Positions 32,075 to 44,227 of a stretch of 60,919 nt of DNA are shown here, in pieces. The notes under the pieces were generated by a model. The model saw only the letters and a program-made list of their open reading frames with translations. It made no database searches and was not told where the DNA came from. The position numbers and the translations under genes were made by a program. The stretch is from Rhizophagus sp. LPA8_4_AMF (lineage: Eukaryota; Glomeromycota; Glomeromycetes; Glomerales; Glomeraceae): assembly GCA_021464525.1 (NCBI GenBank), contig JADRCO010000060.1, forward strand, positions 1 to 60,919, in the 5' to 3' direction. Position 1 is the stretch's first letter; every line of letters begins with the position of its first letter.

Positions 32075-34028
32075 AATTCCTCTTCCTGCCAAAAATGAAC
32101 AATTTATCGAAAAAGCCTGAATAGAAACTTAAGAGTTATAAACTCTAGTATATTTATATTATAAATTGAAAATTGAGCCCCATGTTGAAATGCTTTGTAG
32201 AAAGCCAGATTTTTTTTAGCATTTTTTAAAATCTTGGCGGATGAAAAGAAAATTACTGTAACGATTAGTGACAGGAAGAACAACTATATATCTAGAACGC
32301 ATATACATTATTCTTATCATCACTGCAGCATTTCTTACAATACTATTTCGAAATCTTAAAGTTTTATCTTGTTGATTAGGATTCTGGTATCAAAAAAAAT
32401 TAACAGTTAAAGAAATATAAGAAAAACTATAAATACAGTAACACAGAAATAACTTACTTCAACTGTTCGATCTCAAGAAAGAGTTAGATTCGGTGATGAT
32501 AAAGCCACATAGAGACGTAATAATTATTAAACTGATTTGGATAACGCATGTAACTTGTATCATAGTTATCGCATTGTAAGAATAACAATATAAACATTTT
32601 ACTAAAAAATTGTTTATTTTTTATGTAAAAAATTTAAAAAAAAATAATAACAAAACGTATCAGTAGATAGAAAATCTATTACTGTTTGAAATAGGGATAA
32701 TCAAGCCAAATTATTATGCCATAAGCGAATTAATCTTGTTTCAGTGAAAAGAAAAAATCTCGTCAGAATTGACTAACCTATCATTTATTCTATAATAAAA
32801 TGAATTAAAGTCGTGTAGTAGACCATATCTACAATTTAGTTAAGCGGTCGGTTTATTAATTTTATTGTACCATTCGTTTGAAAAAATGAGAGTTAAATGA
32901 CATTTGACAGATTAGCTCAACTAGAAGAGATCCTTCTAGATTCGAGAAATATTTAGTTTGTTTTCATAACAATACATGTATTCTTTAATTTTACATCTTC
33001 TGGACTTGTAAAATAAATTATGCACAATATAAACACTTTTAAAAACAGATGGTTTACAGGGGAGGGGTAAGTGGGGTATGGATAACAGCCAAAGGTATAG
33101 GCCCCGATTTTATAATTTATTTTGCCATTTACATTTTTCTTATTGTCATTTATGTTTTTTATTTGTAAATTATAAGCTTATTATATAAGCTAATTATTAA
33201 TATAAAAAGCCTATGCTGTATCCATTGGTTTTAATATATCAGACTTACAATTTACGTAATATAAAGTTTCTACACATACTCATCTGACCCATAATTGTAG
33301 ACAATCATTTTTATGAGGAAGTTATGGAACCGCCATCATATATGTTAGGCTCGCCGTAATGAGAATTCATATGATCTTTTCGCAACTGGATATCATGCAT
33401 TTAGTATACCCCAATTCATATTTCTCACATTAATATAACGCGTCTAAGGTTATAATATTCTTTTAATTTTCAATGAAAAATCAGAAATTCTACATTACTA
33501 TCGTACAATATAAATAACTATTTGTGTAACGTGTGATTAACCAGCGTGCCTTATTTTCAAAAATTTATACTTCGATTCTTTTTAAAAAAAGAATAACCAC
33601 AATTCTTTTAGCAAAAAAAGGAAAAAGTATTTTCCATTTAAACCTTTTATTACACAATATTTTGTAAAAGAGTATTTTTTAAAATAAAAATAACTGATAA
33701 ACGTCGTCATAAAAGGAAAAGGAAGGTTCTTTGAAAATAATTTTTACACGAAATGTAGATCATTTCATTGATCGCTTTCATTATTTGAATATAGAAGGTT
33801 TTTTTTATTTTTCTCGAAATAAATTTTTGACATAACGGAAGAATTTGGTGATACTCAAGTTTTCCATACAAGAAAAATACGGAGTTGATCACCCGGTCAC
33901 GCGGAAAACTTTGTACTGCGTATTCATTTTAGTGATCTGCTATTTGTTATTGGCAGAAATTCCTATATATATTCCCCTAATTTCGGTTTCTTATTAAATT
34001 CTCCTTTGCATAAAGCAGTGGCGATAAA
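32075..34028. other. Intergenic
   Basis: AT-rich DNA returns after the GC-richer island. No gene is recognised. A TATATATATT stretch near 33964-33973, about 60 bases before the kinase start codon, may serve as its TATA region. Confidence 0.55.
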
Positions 34029-35983
34029 ATGAATTCAGAGCACAAAGGTTCATTAGGAGAAAATGTTAAATCTCGGTCAGTCAGAAAAAAGATAGCAAAA
34101 AAAATAAACTTTTATATTACCAAATGTAGAAATTTCATAAAAAGAAATAAATCTAAACCAGTTAATGATATAGTTGAGACATTACCGGAACTAGCATCAC
34201 CATCACTATCCTCTTCATCATCATCTTCGTCGCCGTCATCATTATCATCATCATCACCATCATCATCATCAATTTTATGGTCATCATCAATATTAAGTAA
34301 TAATCACTACTACCATACAGTTAACATAGGTTCAGAACCAGCGCAATATTCGCCATCATATCCATTATCTCAATATCCACAATATTCACAATATTCACCA
34401 CTACCACCGCCATCATCACAATTATTATTATCAACACTATCACTTCCTTGTATATTATCAACGAGCTGGCAGGTTGACCGTCGTGATCGTCATAAAAGTT
34501 ATCAGACTTATCAAGAACTGAAGCCTTGGGATGAGCGAGAGATGGATGATGAATTATATCCACAATCACAAAAACTTTCATTAGGCTGGTGTATGGAATG
34601 TCGAAAGTTATTTACTGGAAAGAAATGGTGTCGTCCTTGTAATGCTGCTCATTTTCATAAACAAACTTCGGAATGGACAAGTTGGAGACCCGGTCTAGAT
34701 AATTTAATCATCAAAACACAAATTACTGCAAATAATGTTCATAGCTTTTTTGAATGGATTCCTTTTGTAAATTTTGATCATATTACATATTTAGCAAAAG
34801 GTGGATATAGTATTGTTTATAAAGCTATATGGAAACAAGGTCCAATTATTTATTGGGATACTAATACTAATAACTGGGAACGCTTTGGTAGTCATGAAGT
34901 AGTATTGAAAGTAATAAAAGGATCTCAAAAAAATTTAAGCGAATTTATTAATGAGGTAAATATGGGATTTCCTTTTGCAGTTTGTTTACTCTCAGTTAAA
35001 TAAAATAATTTTTTTTTTATAAATTATAGCTTTCAGCTCATCACAAATTTAATACAATGATTGGACATGTACTTCGTTGTTTTGGAATTTCACGTTGGAA
35101 GGATACAGGCGACTTTATTGTTGTAACATCATATGCTAAAGATGGGAATTTACGACAATACATTCGTAAAAATTTTGTAAATTTTTCATGGATCGAACGT
35201 TTAATTACACTTAAAGACATTGCTGAGGGTCTAGAAATTATTCATAACTCTGGGTATGTTCATCGTGATTTACATACGGGTAATATTTTAAGACATGGAA
35301 GTTGGACTATGATAAGTGATCTTGGACTTACATGGCATCAAGATTCTGTGTCAACAGGTGAACTATTTGGTGTATTACCTTATATAGCTCCCGAAATTCT
35401 ATCTGGAAGTCAGTATTCTTCAGCGTCTGATATTTATAGTTTTGCAATGATTATGTATGAAGTTGCAAGTGGAAAAATCCCATTTTATCACGAGGATATT
35501 AGCCCTATTAATATTATTAAAGGATCTCGACCTGAACTTCCTTCTGCTACTCCTTTCATTTATACAGAACTTATGAAATCTTGTTGGGATTCTGACCCGA
35601 AAGAAAGGCCAACTGCTGGATATCTTGTTAACTTATTTGATGATTGGATTCATAGTAAAAGTAAGCAATTAATCGTAACTTATAATTCCTTTCAAAATGC
35701 TGAAATTGAACGAAAGTATTCAAATATTGATATTGAAGAAGGTTATACTTCTACCATCGGACCAATTAGCCAATTAATCTCTATTAAATGGTCAACAGAA
35801 GCTTTAATTAGGTTAACATGTCGTAATAAGGTTAATCAAGTTGAAAAATTGCAACCTTTTGTCTTAAAAATTATTATTTTTGCCGTAACTGTAAATATGG
35901 TGGTGATTTTTCAATCAGTTGTGATAGGAGTAACGTTTGTAATTATTGTAAATACTGAAAATAGCTGTAATTTTACTAATTGA
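34029..35983 (+). CDS. TKL protein kinase with N-terminal zinc ribbon (kinase A)
   Basis: Two exons, 34029-34955 and 35030-35983 (GT..AG, phase 0), give 626 residues. The N-terminus is basic, then has a Ser-rich low-complexity tract (about 59-90) and Pro/Gln/Tyr-rich sequence. A zinc ribbon uses C188, C191, C201 and C204 (CMEC..CRPC). The kinase domain starts near 245: glycine loop LAKGGYSIVYKAIW, lysine K294, catalytic loop YVHRDLHTGNIL (D389, N394), then DLG in place of DFG at 406-408, APE at about 429-431 and DIYSFAMIMYEVASGKIPF. The C-terminal 40 residues are strongly hydrophobic, unlike kinase B. The same DNA read one base later gives a Cys-rich sequence, so this tail may result from a frameshift. 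It is a cytosolic signalling kinase of the expanded Rhizophagus TKL family; the substrate is unknown. Confidence 0.92.
34196..34300 (+). repeat. Coding TCA/TCN trinucleotide repeat (poly-Ser)
   Basis: Within kinase A, imperfect TCA/TCG/TCC repeats encode 30 or so mostly Ser residues with scattered Pro. The paralogous kinase at 48114-49762 has no such tract, so it expanded after duplication and may vary in length among strains. Confidence 0.85.
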
Positions 35984-37629
35984 AAAAATAAACCACGAAT
36001 TTATTTATTTATAGATTTGATAGCAATTATCAAAGCACTAATTGCACGCACTAATTTTCCTTTTTCCTTTTCTAACGCTAAGAAAATAAAAAAAAAAAGA
36101 TGTAAAAACTTTATACGCAATACATTGGTTTAATTCGTGTAGATCTTTCTATTTTATATAGTATCAGCCAGGAATTTATTGCAATAATGCGACATGCATT
36201 ATCGTAATTCCGGCCCTGAAAAAAGCGTACAGCTTACCTAGATCCACATCATGTTTTATAATAAGATTAACGTTAAAAAACATTTATTACGATCATTTTA
36301 AGTTTTATTATTACAATTATTATTAATATGGTTTTAGTACATCACATAAAAGTTAAATGTGGTAAGTAATGTATCATTTTTTAACCTATTCTTGACGGGT
36401 CGAAATATCGTTTATTCTTCCGATCCAATGAAATGCTGTAGGAGATTGCTTCAATTTGTCATAAACAGCAAAAAAAAAATTCCTAACGATAAAATAAATT
36501 TAATCAATATAATAATAGTTATCAACAGAATTGTTTCTTTAACGCCATAATTACGCAAATTTTATCAACATTTCTAAATCGAAACTACTAATTTTTACGT
36601 TAATGGTGTTAAAAGAATTAGGAAAAAAGCGGAAAATTTCCAAATTTAAACGAGAATAAATCTTTCTAATATTATTAATGCTTGATGGTAGTACCTCGGG
36701 GTATCTTGTGCAATGCTTCAATATTATTGAGGAGAAAAATTTTATAGTTTCATTTAAATATAGTTTGTATTTCCAAAAATAGTAGGACCTCACTACCTCA
36801 TGTAAGATATTAATATTATATCCGAAAGAAAAATAAGAAATTCTTTGTAATAAATATTGAGATTGTTACTAGTTAAGGTAGAAAATAACCTATTTTATTG
36901 TGTTTTAAAATGTTTAATATTAAAATTTATCCGGGTTTGCTTAACTATTGTTTATCTAATCTAGGGTTATTAGAGACATTTTTAGAATTAAAAACGTGGA
37001 GATTTTTAATATTCCGAATATCCCCTGTTTAATAAAATATTGTACAAGGTTTGAAACATCGTTGATACAATTTACAAAGCCATTAAGTTTAAAGCCAGAT
37101 GTAACTTTTTTTGGAATATAATAGAATGATGTGAAACTTCGCTATAGTACAGTATATTGAAATAAATGAAACAATGAAACACAAAGGAAAAAAAAAAAAA
37201 AATTTCAAAGTATCCAATATGGTCGATATCCAATCATTTTGAATTACCGAAAATTGTTTACTTATGTCAAACATCCAGAAATTCAAATAATTTTAAAATA
37301 ATGGGTTTGGATTTCATTTAGTTTTAGAATTTTTAAAGTTTCAAAATGTTTTTTTTTTGTGAACAATCGAAATTTTTTTTTAGAATTATGATCATCATTT
37401 GAACAATAGAATTTAAGGGTCATGGTAGTACTATTGTTATCAAAAAAAACTTTAAAAAATCCGCGGAATTTCGTATCACATGATCGACAAAGCGCAGTAA
37501 TCATAGGATTTAGGTAATGATGATAATCTTTTTACTAATTAATGAATGAACGTATAAATGGTAATAATACTTTCGAACTGTCTCGGCATCCAATATTAGA
37601 AATGAGCGGCTTTCTATAGTTTCGGCGGG
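35984..37629. other. Intergenic
   Basis: No gene is recognised. At 36196-36216 there is a copy of the dispersed motif GCATTAT..TAATTCCGGCC, seen again near 47791 and 52102. The rest is AT-rich with long A runs. Confidence 0.55.
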
Positions 37630-37637
37630 TATAAATA
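37630..37637 (+). promoter_or_regulatory. TATA box of the BTB gene
   Basis: TATAAATA sits 178 bases before the start codon, preceded by the GC-rich CGGCGGG. It is the clearest TATA box in the window. The intervening leader is A/T-rich without ATG in a good context. Confidence 0.6.
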
Positions 37638-37814
37638 TGCCTAAACGCGACGAAGGTTTTCTTGCAACAAAAAAATTTCAATCAATAATAAAATAAAAAA
37701 AAAAACAAATCATCAATAATTCGATTAAAAGTCCAATCAATATTTTAGATCAAATTACAAACTTTGATTTTCATTTATTTTTTTTATTCACTAAATTATT
37801 AAAACTCCTTAAAA

Positions 37815-38219
37815 ATGTCTGTTATTCAAGAAATCCCTGCTCCTTATTTTGTTTCTTTATTACACGAAGAAGGATCAAATTATTTCAATAATAAATCTCA
37901 CGCATTCGAATTGAAGGTAGAAGGCCTTGATAGATCATTCTTTGTACATTTAGAATACCTTACTTCTCAGTCAACATTTTTCCGAAGTAATTTTGCTAAT
38001 GTAAAAGAAGGGGATCTAGTGAAGATCAATGTACCATCTCCTGAAACCTTTGAACCAATTATTGAATATTTATATTTCGGAAATGGTGACAAATGGTATG
38101 ATACCATGAGCCCTGATAACTATAATGATGTTTGGGAAAATGTTCAATATCTCGGTTTAGACGACAAGGCGAGAACAATTTGTTTGGCATATTATCAAAA
38201 TAATTTAGCAAAAGAATAA
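37815..38219 (+). CDS. BTB/POZ-domain protein
   Basis: A single-exon 134-residue protein made almost entirely of one BTB/POZ fold. Residues 28-45 (HAFELKVEGLDRSFFVHL) hold the first strands. SQSTFFRSNFANVKEGDLVK matches the typical S.FFR..F block. INVPSPETFEPIIEYLYFGN is the helix and strand that carry the usual EYLY motif. DVWENVQYLGLDDKARTICL is the last helical pair. No BACK, Kelch or TLD domain follows, so it is a minimal BTB protein. BTB folds mediate dimerisation and often serve as cullin-3 adaptors; that role is inference here. The gene has a TATA box and A-rich leader and looks intact. Confidence 0.88.
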   Translation: MSVIQEIPAPYFVSLLHEEGSNYFNNKSHAFELKVEGLDRSFFVHLEYLTSQSTFFRSNFANVKEGDLVKINVPSPETFEPIIEYLYFGNGDKWYDTMSPDNYNDVWENVQYLGLDDKARTICLAYYQNNLAKE

Positions 38220-40700
38220 TAGAATAATGTTTCAATCAAAAAAAAAATATAGCTCTTATTTTTATTTTCACGTAGTTCTGCATTGTAATTTATTCATCAC
38301 AAAAAAAAAGGATACAAACGAAAAAAAAAAGTTTTAAAAAAAAGAACAATTTTGCATATTCATTAGACCTTAAAAAAAAAAAAAAAAAAAAAAAAAGCTT
38401 TTAAAAGTATATAGCATTTATTTTCATCGAATCGTTAAAAAAAAATTTTTTTTTATTTTTTTTTTTATTTCTTTTCATTACTTTATTTTATTTCTTTCTT
38501 ATCTGTATTTTTTTCATTCCTCTTTTCTTTTTATTTGCATTTCAATAAAATATTTATTTTTTTTTATTAAAAAAAAAATGCGCTGCGTGCATCCGGAATC
38601 CGGATAAATTAATTATTCCGGAATTATTGTATCCCATTAATTTCCAACGATCCATTCAACAATATCTCATGAAAGAAAAAATGAAATGAAATACATAAAA
38701 AACTTAACCAATTATGCGTGACACTATTAAGTTGGAATATTCCATTCACATTATTAAAATGTTTATAACTAAACTTCTTTCAATTTCATTATAATTCGAT
38801 CGTGATATATATTATTTTAAAGACTATTCGTTTCACGAATATTCAATAATGACTGTATTGTCTACTATTTGCTAATTTCAAGGCGAAGAAGTTCATTTTT
38901 AACTTGTTTATTCCATAAGTTCTATAAAGTATGTATTGTAATTATGAGATTATACAAAAACAAAAATTCTTACATTTATAATCTCGAGTTCTGAAATCTT
39001 GGCAAATCAAAATCCCGACCCAACGGTTAAAAATCCTGCTGGTAAAATCCCGAAATTTAGAAGTCTGAGATTCAAATAAATTTGTAATATGTATAATCCC
39101 TTTAAATCGAAATAATAAATATTTATTAAATCCAATTTATATAATCATTAACAATATTAACGCAAAATGAATATTATATTAACACGAAATATTTAGCAAA
39201 TGATTTAGAATTTAATAAAATAATATTATAAATTTCCATTTATCTTCAAGCAATTAATTAAAGTCTCAATCTCATAATCAAAATTATAAAAGAAAAGGTT
39301 GTATGCTATTCCATGATCTCCCCAACTATCAACGGAATAATACATCAGCTTGAGTATCTACTTGTTTCTATTCTTTTTGTGATACCACAACTCAGAAACT
39401 TCACATTGTTTTAAAAATAAATTCGATTTTCTTGACTAGAATATTTTTTAAAAAAAAAACACAATACAAAAATACATTAATTGGAATTGAAATTTTACAA
39501 ATATTTTGTGTAATTTTATTAGCGATGCAATAGCCGAATATAAAACTTTAAGACTCACGTCATTTTTTAAATTATTAAGATTATGGTAAAACCGTAATTA
39601 TTAAAACATTAATATATACTTTAACCTATAACGACATAATGAATTGGATTTTCTCTTGGCAGGACTTGGCTCTGTTCTTATGCTCTTAGATTCTGAACTT
39701 TCAGTATCCCTTAGTGTTATCAACCCGTAAGTACTTTTCTTTGTAAATTTTTTTATCCCGCTTTTTATAACGATTGTTTACCAGAATATATTTATCCTTC
39801 ATGCGATACTATATTGACATTAATTTTATTGGTTATCTAATGTCGCTCATCACGCACATGAGAAATCTGAATAATAGTATAGATCATTCTACAGCAAAAG
39901 GCAAAATCTCGCATTTAACAATTATCATTTGTACTAATAAATACCTACCTGGTTAAGAGTTGCATCACTATTAAAGCTGTAAATACATTATTGATATTTG
40001 GTTAATTAGTTTTTATTATTTTTCATACAATAGTTTACCCTGATTTATAACAAATGGTTATGTATCCTTTTTAATAAAAAATAAGAATTAATTCTTGCTA
40101 CATAAAATTAAAATGTGAAATTAATCCATTAATATACGTAACATAAATATCCTGATGTATAATCACGTCAGAAATTGATGCCCGATTTGAAATTGAAGAC
40201 AAAAACAAAAATACGTATTTTTTCACTAGTTTTAATAAAAAATTTATACTTGCATCAAATTTTCATATCGCCAAAGCAGCAGCCTTCTTAAAAGAACTAT
40301 CTAAAATTTCATTTTTTCTTTAGCATAGCTTTAAGTCTCTTGGGAGGGCACATTTGGTTTAAGTCTGATAAATTCGCTGGCAAATCAATAAAAAAATTTC
40401 ATTCAATTTTAATTTCTTTCGCTATATTTTTCTCTAATTTTGAAAAAGTGGTTCAATACTCATAGCCGACATTTTTGTTCATACAAATTATTGTACTATA
40501 GGTCATCTTAAAAAGAACAAATACCAAATAGCACTAACTAAGGGACCCCCATTTTGACGTACCCTCCTTATAATATAATATGTAGAGGATAATTTTTAAT
40601 TCTGGTAAAATTAGGCTAATTCTGGCCGATTTTCAATGTTCCATACAAAAGTACCCCCGAGTACGATTCAATTTCTTCAGGATCCGTACAAAATCCCGAA
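38220..40700. other. Intergenic
   Basis: The 3' flank of the BTB gene contains very long A and T runs (A25 at 38372-38396). Small palindromes TCCGGAATCCGGA and ATTCCGGAAT occur near 38598-38625. Several AAATCCCGA motifs near 39010-39060 match the inverted repeat at 40717-40779. No gene was found. Confidence 0.55.
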
Positions 40701-40716
40701 TGTCAAAATCCCGAAT

Positions 40717-40779
40717 GGTACGAAATCCCGAAAATGGCCGGTATTAAGCATAATGCTGCCCGGTTCGGGATTTCGTACC
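40717..40779. repeat. Perfect 16-bp inverted repeat with nested palindrome
   Basis: GGTACGAAATCCCGAA (40717-40732) and its exact reverse complement (40764-40779) enclose CCGG..AGCATAATGCT..CCGG, which can pair further. Three more AAATCCCGAA units lie just upstream. It is a strong cruciform or terminal structure typical of a dispersed non-autonomous element. Confidence 0.8.
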
Positions 40780-40974
40780 AGACCAATTTCTTTAAATAAG
40801 GTAAATTGATTTGTATCCGAGGTACCTTAGTCAGTGCTATATAGTAACTGGAAAAGTTTCTACAATAAAACAAAAAAATGAAGTATTGTAACATAACAAT
40901 CGGCATTACTTTCTGACGCGATTGTACAGTATTTGTACTAATTAGTACGTCATGACTTCCATTGTATATATCAG

Positions 40975-41600
40975 ACATGGTATGTGCTAAAGTTCTAAGG
41001 TGTTATTTATTTGGTTATGGTATGTTCTTGTGTATTTGTTACGGTATTGTGCTTTATTATTTTTTAGGTATGAAACTTTAACCGGTATGCTTTCTCCATT
41101 TGTCTTACCGTACCTGTTTCTCTAGATCTATAAATACAACCAAACGGTACAAAATATAATACTTATATTATTTTTTTCTTTTTTTAACTTTATTTTATAA
41201 AATTTACAATTAAAAAATTAAAGGAAATCTTTTAATAAAATTAGTTTTCATTTCGTCTGTAATACAACTGTAAAATACTAAAATTTATTATCAACTACCT
41301 TTAAATAATATACATTGAAGATTTATTTAATTGTTTCAAAATAAATTAAAAATTCAGCCAGCTAAGTGGTTTCAGTAACTTTGTCTGGATTATTATTAAA
41401 TTATTATGCATTTATGCATCGTGTTTCTTTTTTTTTTTGATTCATTCTGTAATTCGAAATTTTTATTATAATGTGATTAATTAATTCCTATGGTATTTCG
41501 GTACGATTGGCATCATACTCATCGTACCTTTAACCTAATAATACCTTACTTATTATATATTTCATATCGTACCATACTACTTTACTATATACTCACCGTA
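40975..41600. other. GGTA/TACC-motif-rich non-coding DNA
   Basis: Many scattered TGGTATG, CGGTATG and reverse TACCGTAC/TACCATAC motifs occur in both orientations (40975-41130 and 41480-41600). They could be terminal repeats of a decayed element of about 600 bp. Nothing coding was seen. Confidence 0.35.
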
Positions 41601-41743
41601 CGGTTACGGGACATTTCGCCGAAAACCATTTCACTGAAAGGACGGTTCACCGAAAATAAGGCCAACACTATGCAGCATTATGAATAACTCAGGCCAGAGA
41701 TTATTTTTCAGCGAAATGTTTTCGGCGAAATGTCCCGATACCG
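41601..41743. mobile_element. 143-bp MITE with ~38-bp inverted termini
   Basis: The left end begins CGGTTACGGGACATTTCG, followed by CCGAAAACCATTTCACTG. The right end is the inverse of CGGTATCGGGACATTTCG, followed by CCGAAAACATTTCGCTG. The two arms match over about 38 bases with few differences and enclose about 65 bases without coding capacity. I recall the GGGACATTTCGCCGAA terminus as common in Rhizophagus. No clear target duplication was identified. Confidence 0.85.
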
Positions 41744-41951
41744 TTTAAGTTTAAAATATGACTAATTTATCGGTTATCTCTAGTTTAATATGCAAATCAC
41801 TCAAGTTTTTGCAACTGGTTCTGAACTCTATTTTGTTCGAATAAATTTTATGACAAATTCTTTTTGATACTATATACCTCTGATATATGGCCAAATTTAC
41901 CAGAAGAAGCCTGTAAAAAATGTTGATCTGTGTTTATATTTCAATGTATTT

Positions 41952-42060
41952 TCCGGGAATGTATCATTTTAATGGAATTTATAGACTTAAACCATGGAAA
42001 ATTTCATCTCTCTAACACGAATATCCGTGAATGTATCAATTTCACGGAATTTTTACGAAT
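41952..42060. repeat. Diverged ~31-bp direct repeat
   Basis: Near 41952 and again near 42026, a block with GAATGTATCA and GGAATTT recurs; the second copy also forms CCGTGA..TCACGG. It is not a gene. Confidence 0.5.
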
Positions 42061-42420
42061 GCCACAGAGAAATAATGGAAAAAAACAACTGAAATCCATT
42101 TTAAAAAATTTTAGTAAGGTTGTATTATTTAAATCGTAATCTGGTCAAATCTAATAAAACAAGTTAAGGAAAATATTGGAATTATAACTTCTATTTTATG
42201 TATAAATGTTTTTTTGCGAATAGTTTTTAAAAAACTAATAATAACAATTGTATTTTATTGTTCATATTTTTATCACAAATGTTAGTTATCTAGTACCTTT
42301 ATATTTGTCCTATGCAAAAATTATTCCTACTGATCAATTCATTTGATGGATATTGATATTAGTATCGATAGGCAATAGATTCGTCCACACTGAACCTTTT
42401 ATCCATATGTATAAACTTAG

Positions 42421-42445
42421 GCCCGAATTGCGATATAATTCGGGC
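42421..42445. repeat. Perfect 9-bp stem
   Basis: GCCCGAATT-GCGATAT-AATTCGGGC is an isolated hairpin in AT-rich DNA. A diverged relative (GCCCGAAT..ATTTGGGC) lies near 53819-53847. Confidence 0.7.
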
Positions 42446-43639
42446 TGACACTATTAATTTGATCAGAATTATTCTTGGTCATGAAATTTGGAAATTATTC
42501 ATAATTCTTGTCTTCTTTTATACATATAATTGTGTGGAATAAGACTGGAATAGCCCAGATTTTTTTATGTAAACTTAAAATTATGTGAGAATATACATCG
42601 GTGTCAAAGCTGACAAAGATATCAGCGCTTGAGGCTCAGCACCAAGTTGAATTTCACTTTGTAAACAAATCCATGTATCATCGAATTATGTAATTTACTG
42701 TATTTCTATATCAATAAAGCCATATTTAACAGTAATCCTGATCGTGGCATCTTGTCATGTTTTTTATCCTGCTTTTCCACACTTCATATTTAAAGAATAT
42801 GTTATATAATCAGCTGAAACTTTTTTCATTCTAAATTGTCCCTATGAATGAAAATTTTATGTTAAGAGATAAACTGTAAGTGATGAAATAATAAAATTAA
42901 GAATTCAATGCGGTTAAAAAATTTACTAAATTTTTTAAATAGATGAAAGAGACTAAAATTTGATTTGAAAAAATAAGAAAAGAAATTTAATTATAACAGA
43001 AGTGATAGCAGAAGTAAATCTAGTTGTTAAAATGTTAGGAAAAATACAATTATATAGTACTACTGTTGTATGTAATAAATTTAGGAAGGTAAAGAGAGTA
43101 TTTGAAAGCATTCGTGAATTTTCATCATAATAAAATGTTGACAAAAAATATTTGCAGACCAAAAATGTACTAGTCCTCTCAATCCAAAAATATAGTAAAC
43201 CTGGTCGTCTAACTTTAAATATACCAAGTCAGATGTAAGGACATTTTGGATATAATAATAGATGTACTTTTGATTAATCTGTTCCAATTATCTATGATGA
43301 ATTATGACTGATTATTCATTTCCATAGTAGTGGGTGGGGTTAGGCTGAATAATAATTATATAAATACAAAATATCACCAAAAAAATTTTTCATCAATTGC
43401 ATAAAATATCCAAAAATTTTATTCATACATATCTGTATATTCTTCAGCATATTTCTAGTTTGCCTATGAACACTTTTTATTTTTTACTAAGGAATTTAGA
43501 AAATTTTATTTACATATCTTTACATATATACTTTTATTCAATTTCTCTTATGCTACTTAAATACAATTTATTTTATTTAATTTGTTACTTGGTCTTATCC
43601 TCTTTTTATCTTAAAGGATGATCTCTCTAAGATGATACA

Positions 43640-44227
43640 ATTTGATGACATTTACAATTCAATGGAATCATATATAGTTTCCATTACTGGCTTTTTGCAC
43701 AACTACAGTAAAATATAAGAATAAAATCAAGGTTGTAATTTGTCTCATTAATACTGGGTTTGTAATGACCAAGGAAGTATTAAATACATTTGGTATACAT
43801 TTGACCAGTATTGTAATTAATAAGACTGGAGCGTGTCTTTGGATGTAATGGGATGGATGCATGATCCAGGACTTAGACAAGATATTATTAATATTCAGGA
43901 CAGATTTCATCATAAGAGAATATATGATTTAGAAATTTGGACTTAAATGGAACATCAAATTTTTGTAGAATACTACCCTGACACATTATTGCATTTGACT
44001 AATCCAAATTACGATTCTATGGAAGTTTGAATTAATAGTAGATGAATGATGATTATAAAGTCACATTTATATTTAAGAAAATTAATATTATAAGATGGTA
44101 TATGATATTACAGATTTATAGTTCTGACATGGTAATGCACAAACAATTCTTGAAGTTGACATTTTATTATTTTAGATTTTTAGATTTGTATTCAATTGTG
44201 AAAATATTGGTTTTATATAATATATAA
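43640..44227 (+). pseudogene. Decayed coding fossil, unrecognised
   Basis: Protein-like stretches follow one another in changing frames: VICLINTGFVMTKEVLNTFG, IHLTSIVINKTGACLWM, then MGWMHDPGLRQDIINIQDRF, HHKRIYDLEIWT and EYYPDTLLHLTNPNYDSMEV. At 44042-44227 comes KVTFIFKKINIIRWYMILQI. Several stops and frame changes separate them. I do not recognise the family; a dispersed or transposon-borne gene is likely. Confidence 0.4.

Noticed and set aside
34321-34581. 86-residue minus-strand open frame rich in Val/Ile/Met
   Set aside because: It is antisense to the TCA-repeat and following region of kinase A.
43330-43345. GGGTGGGGTTAGG considered as telomere-like
   Set aside because: A single occurrence without tandem array.
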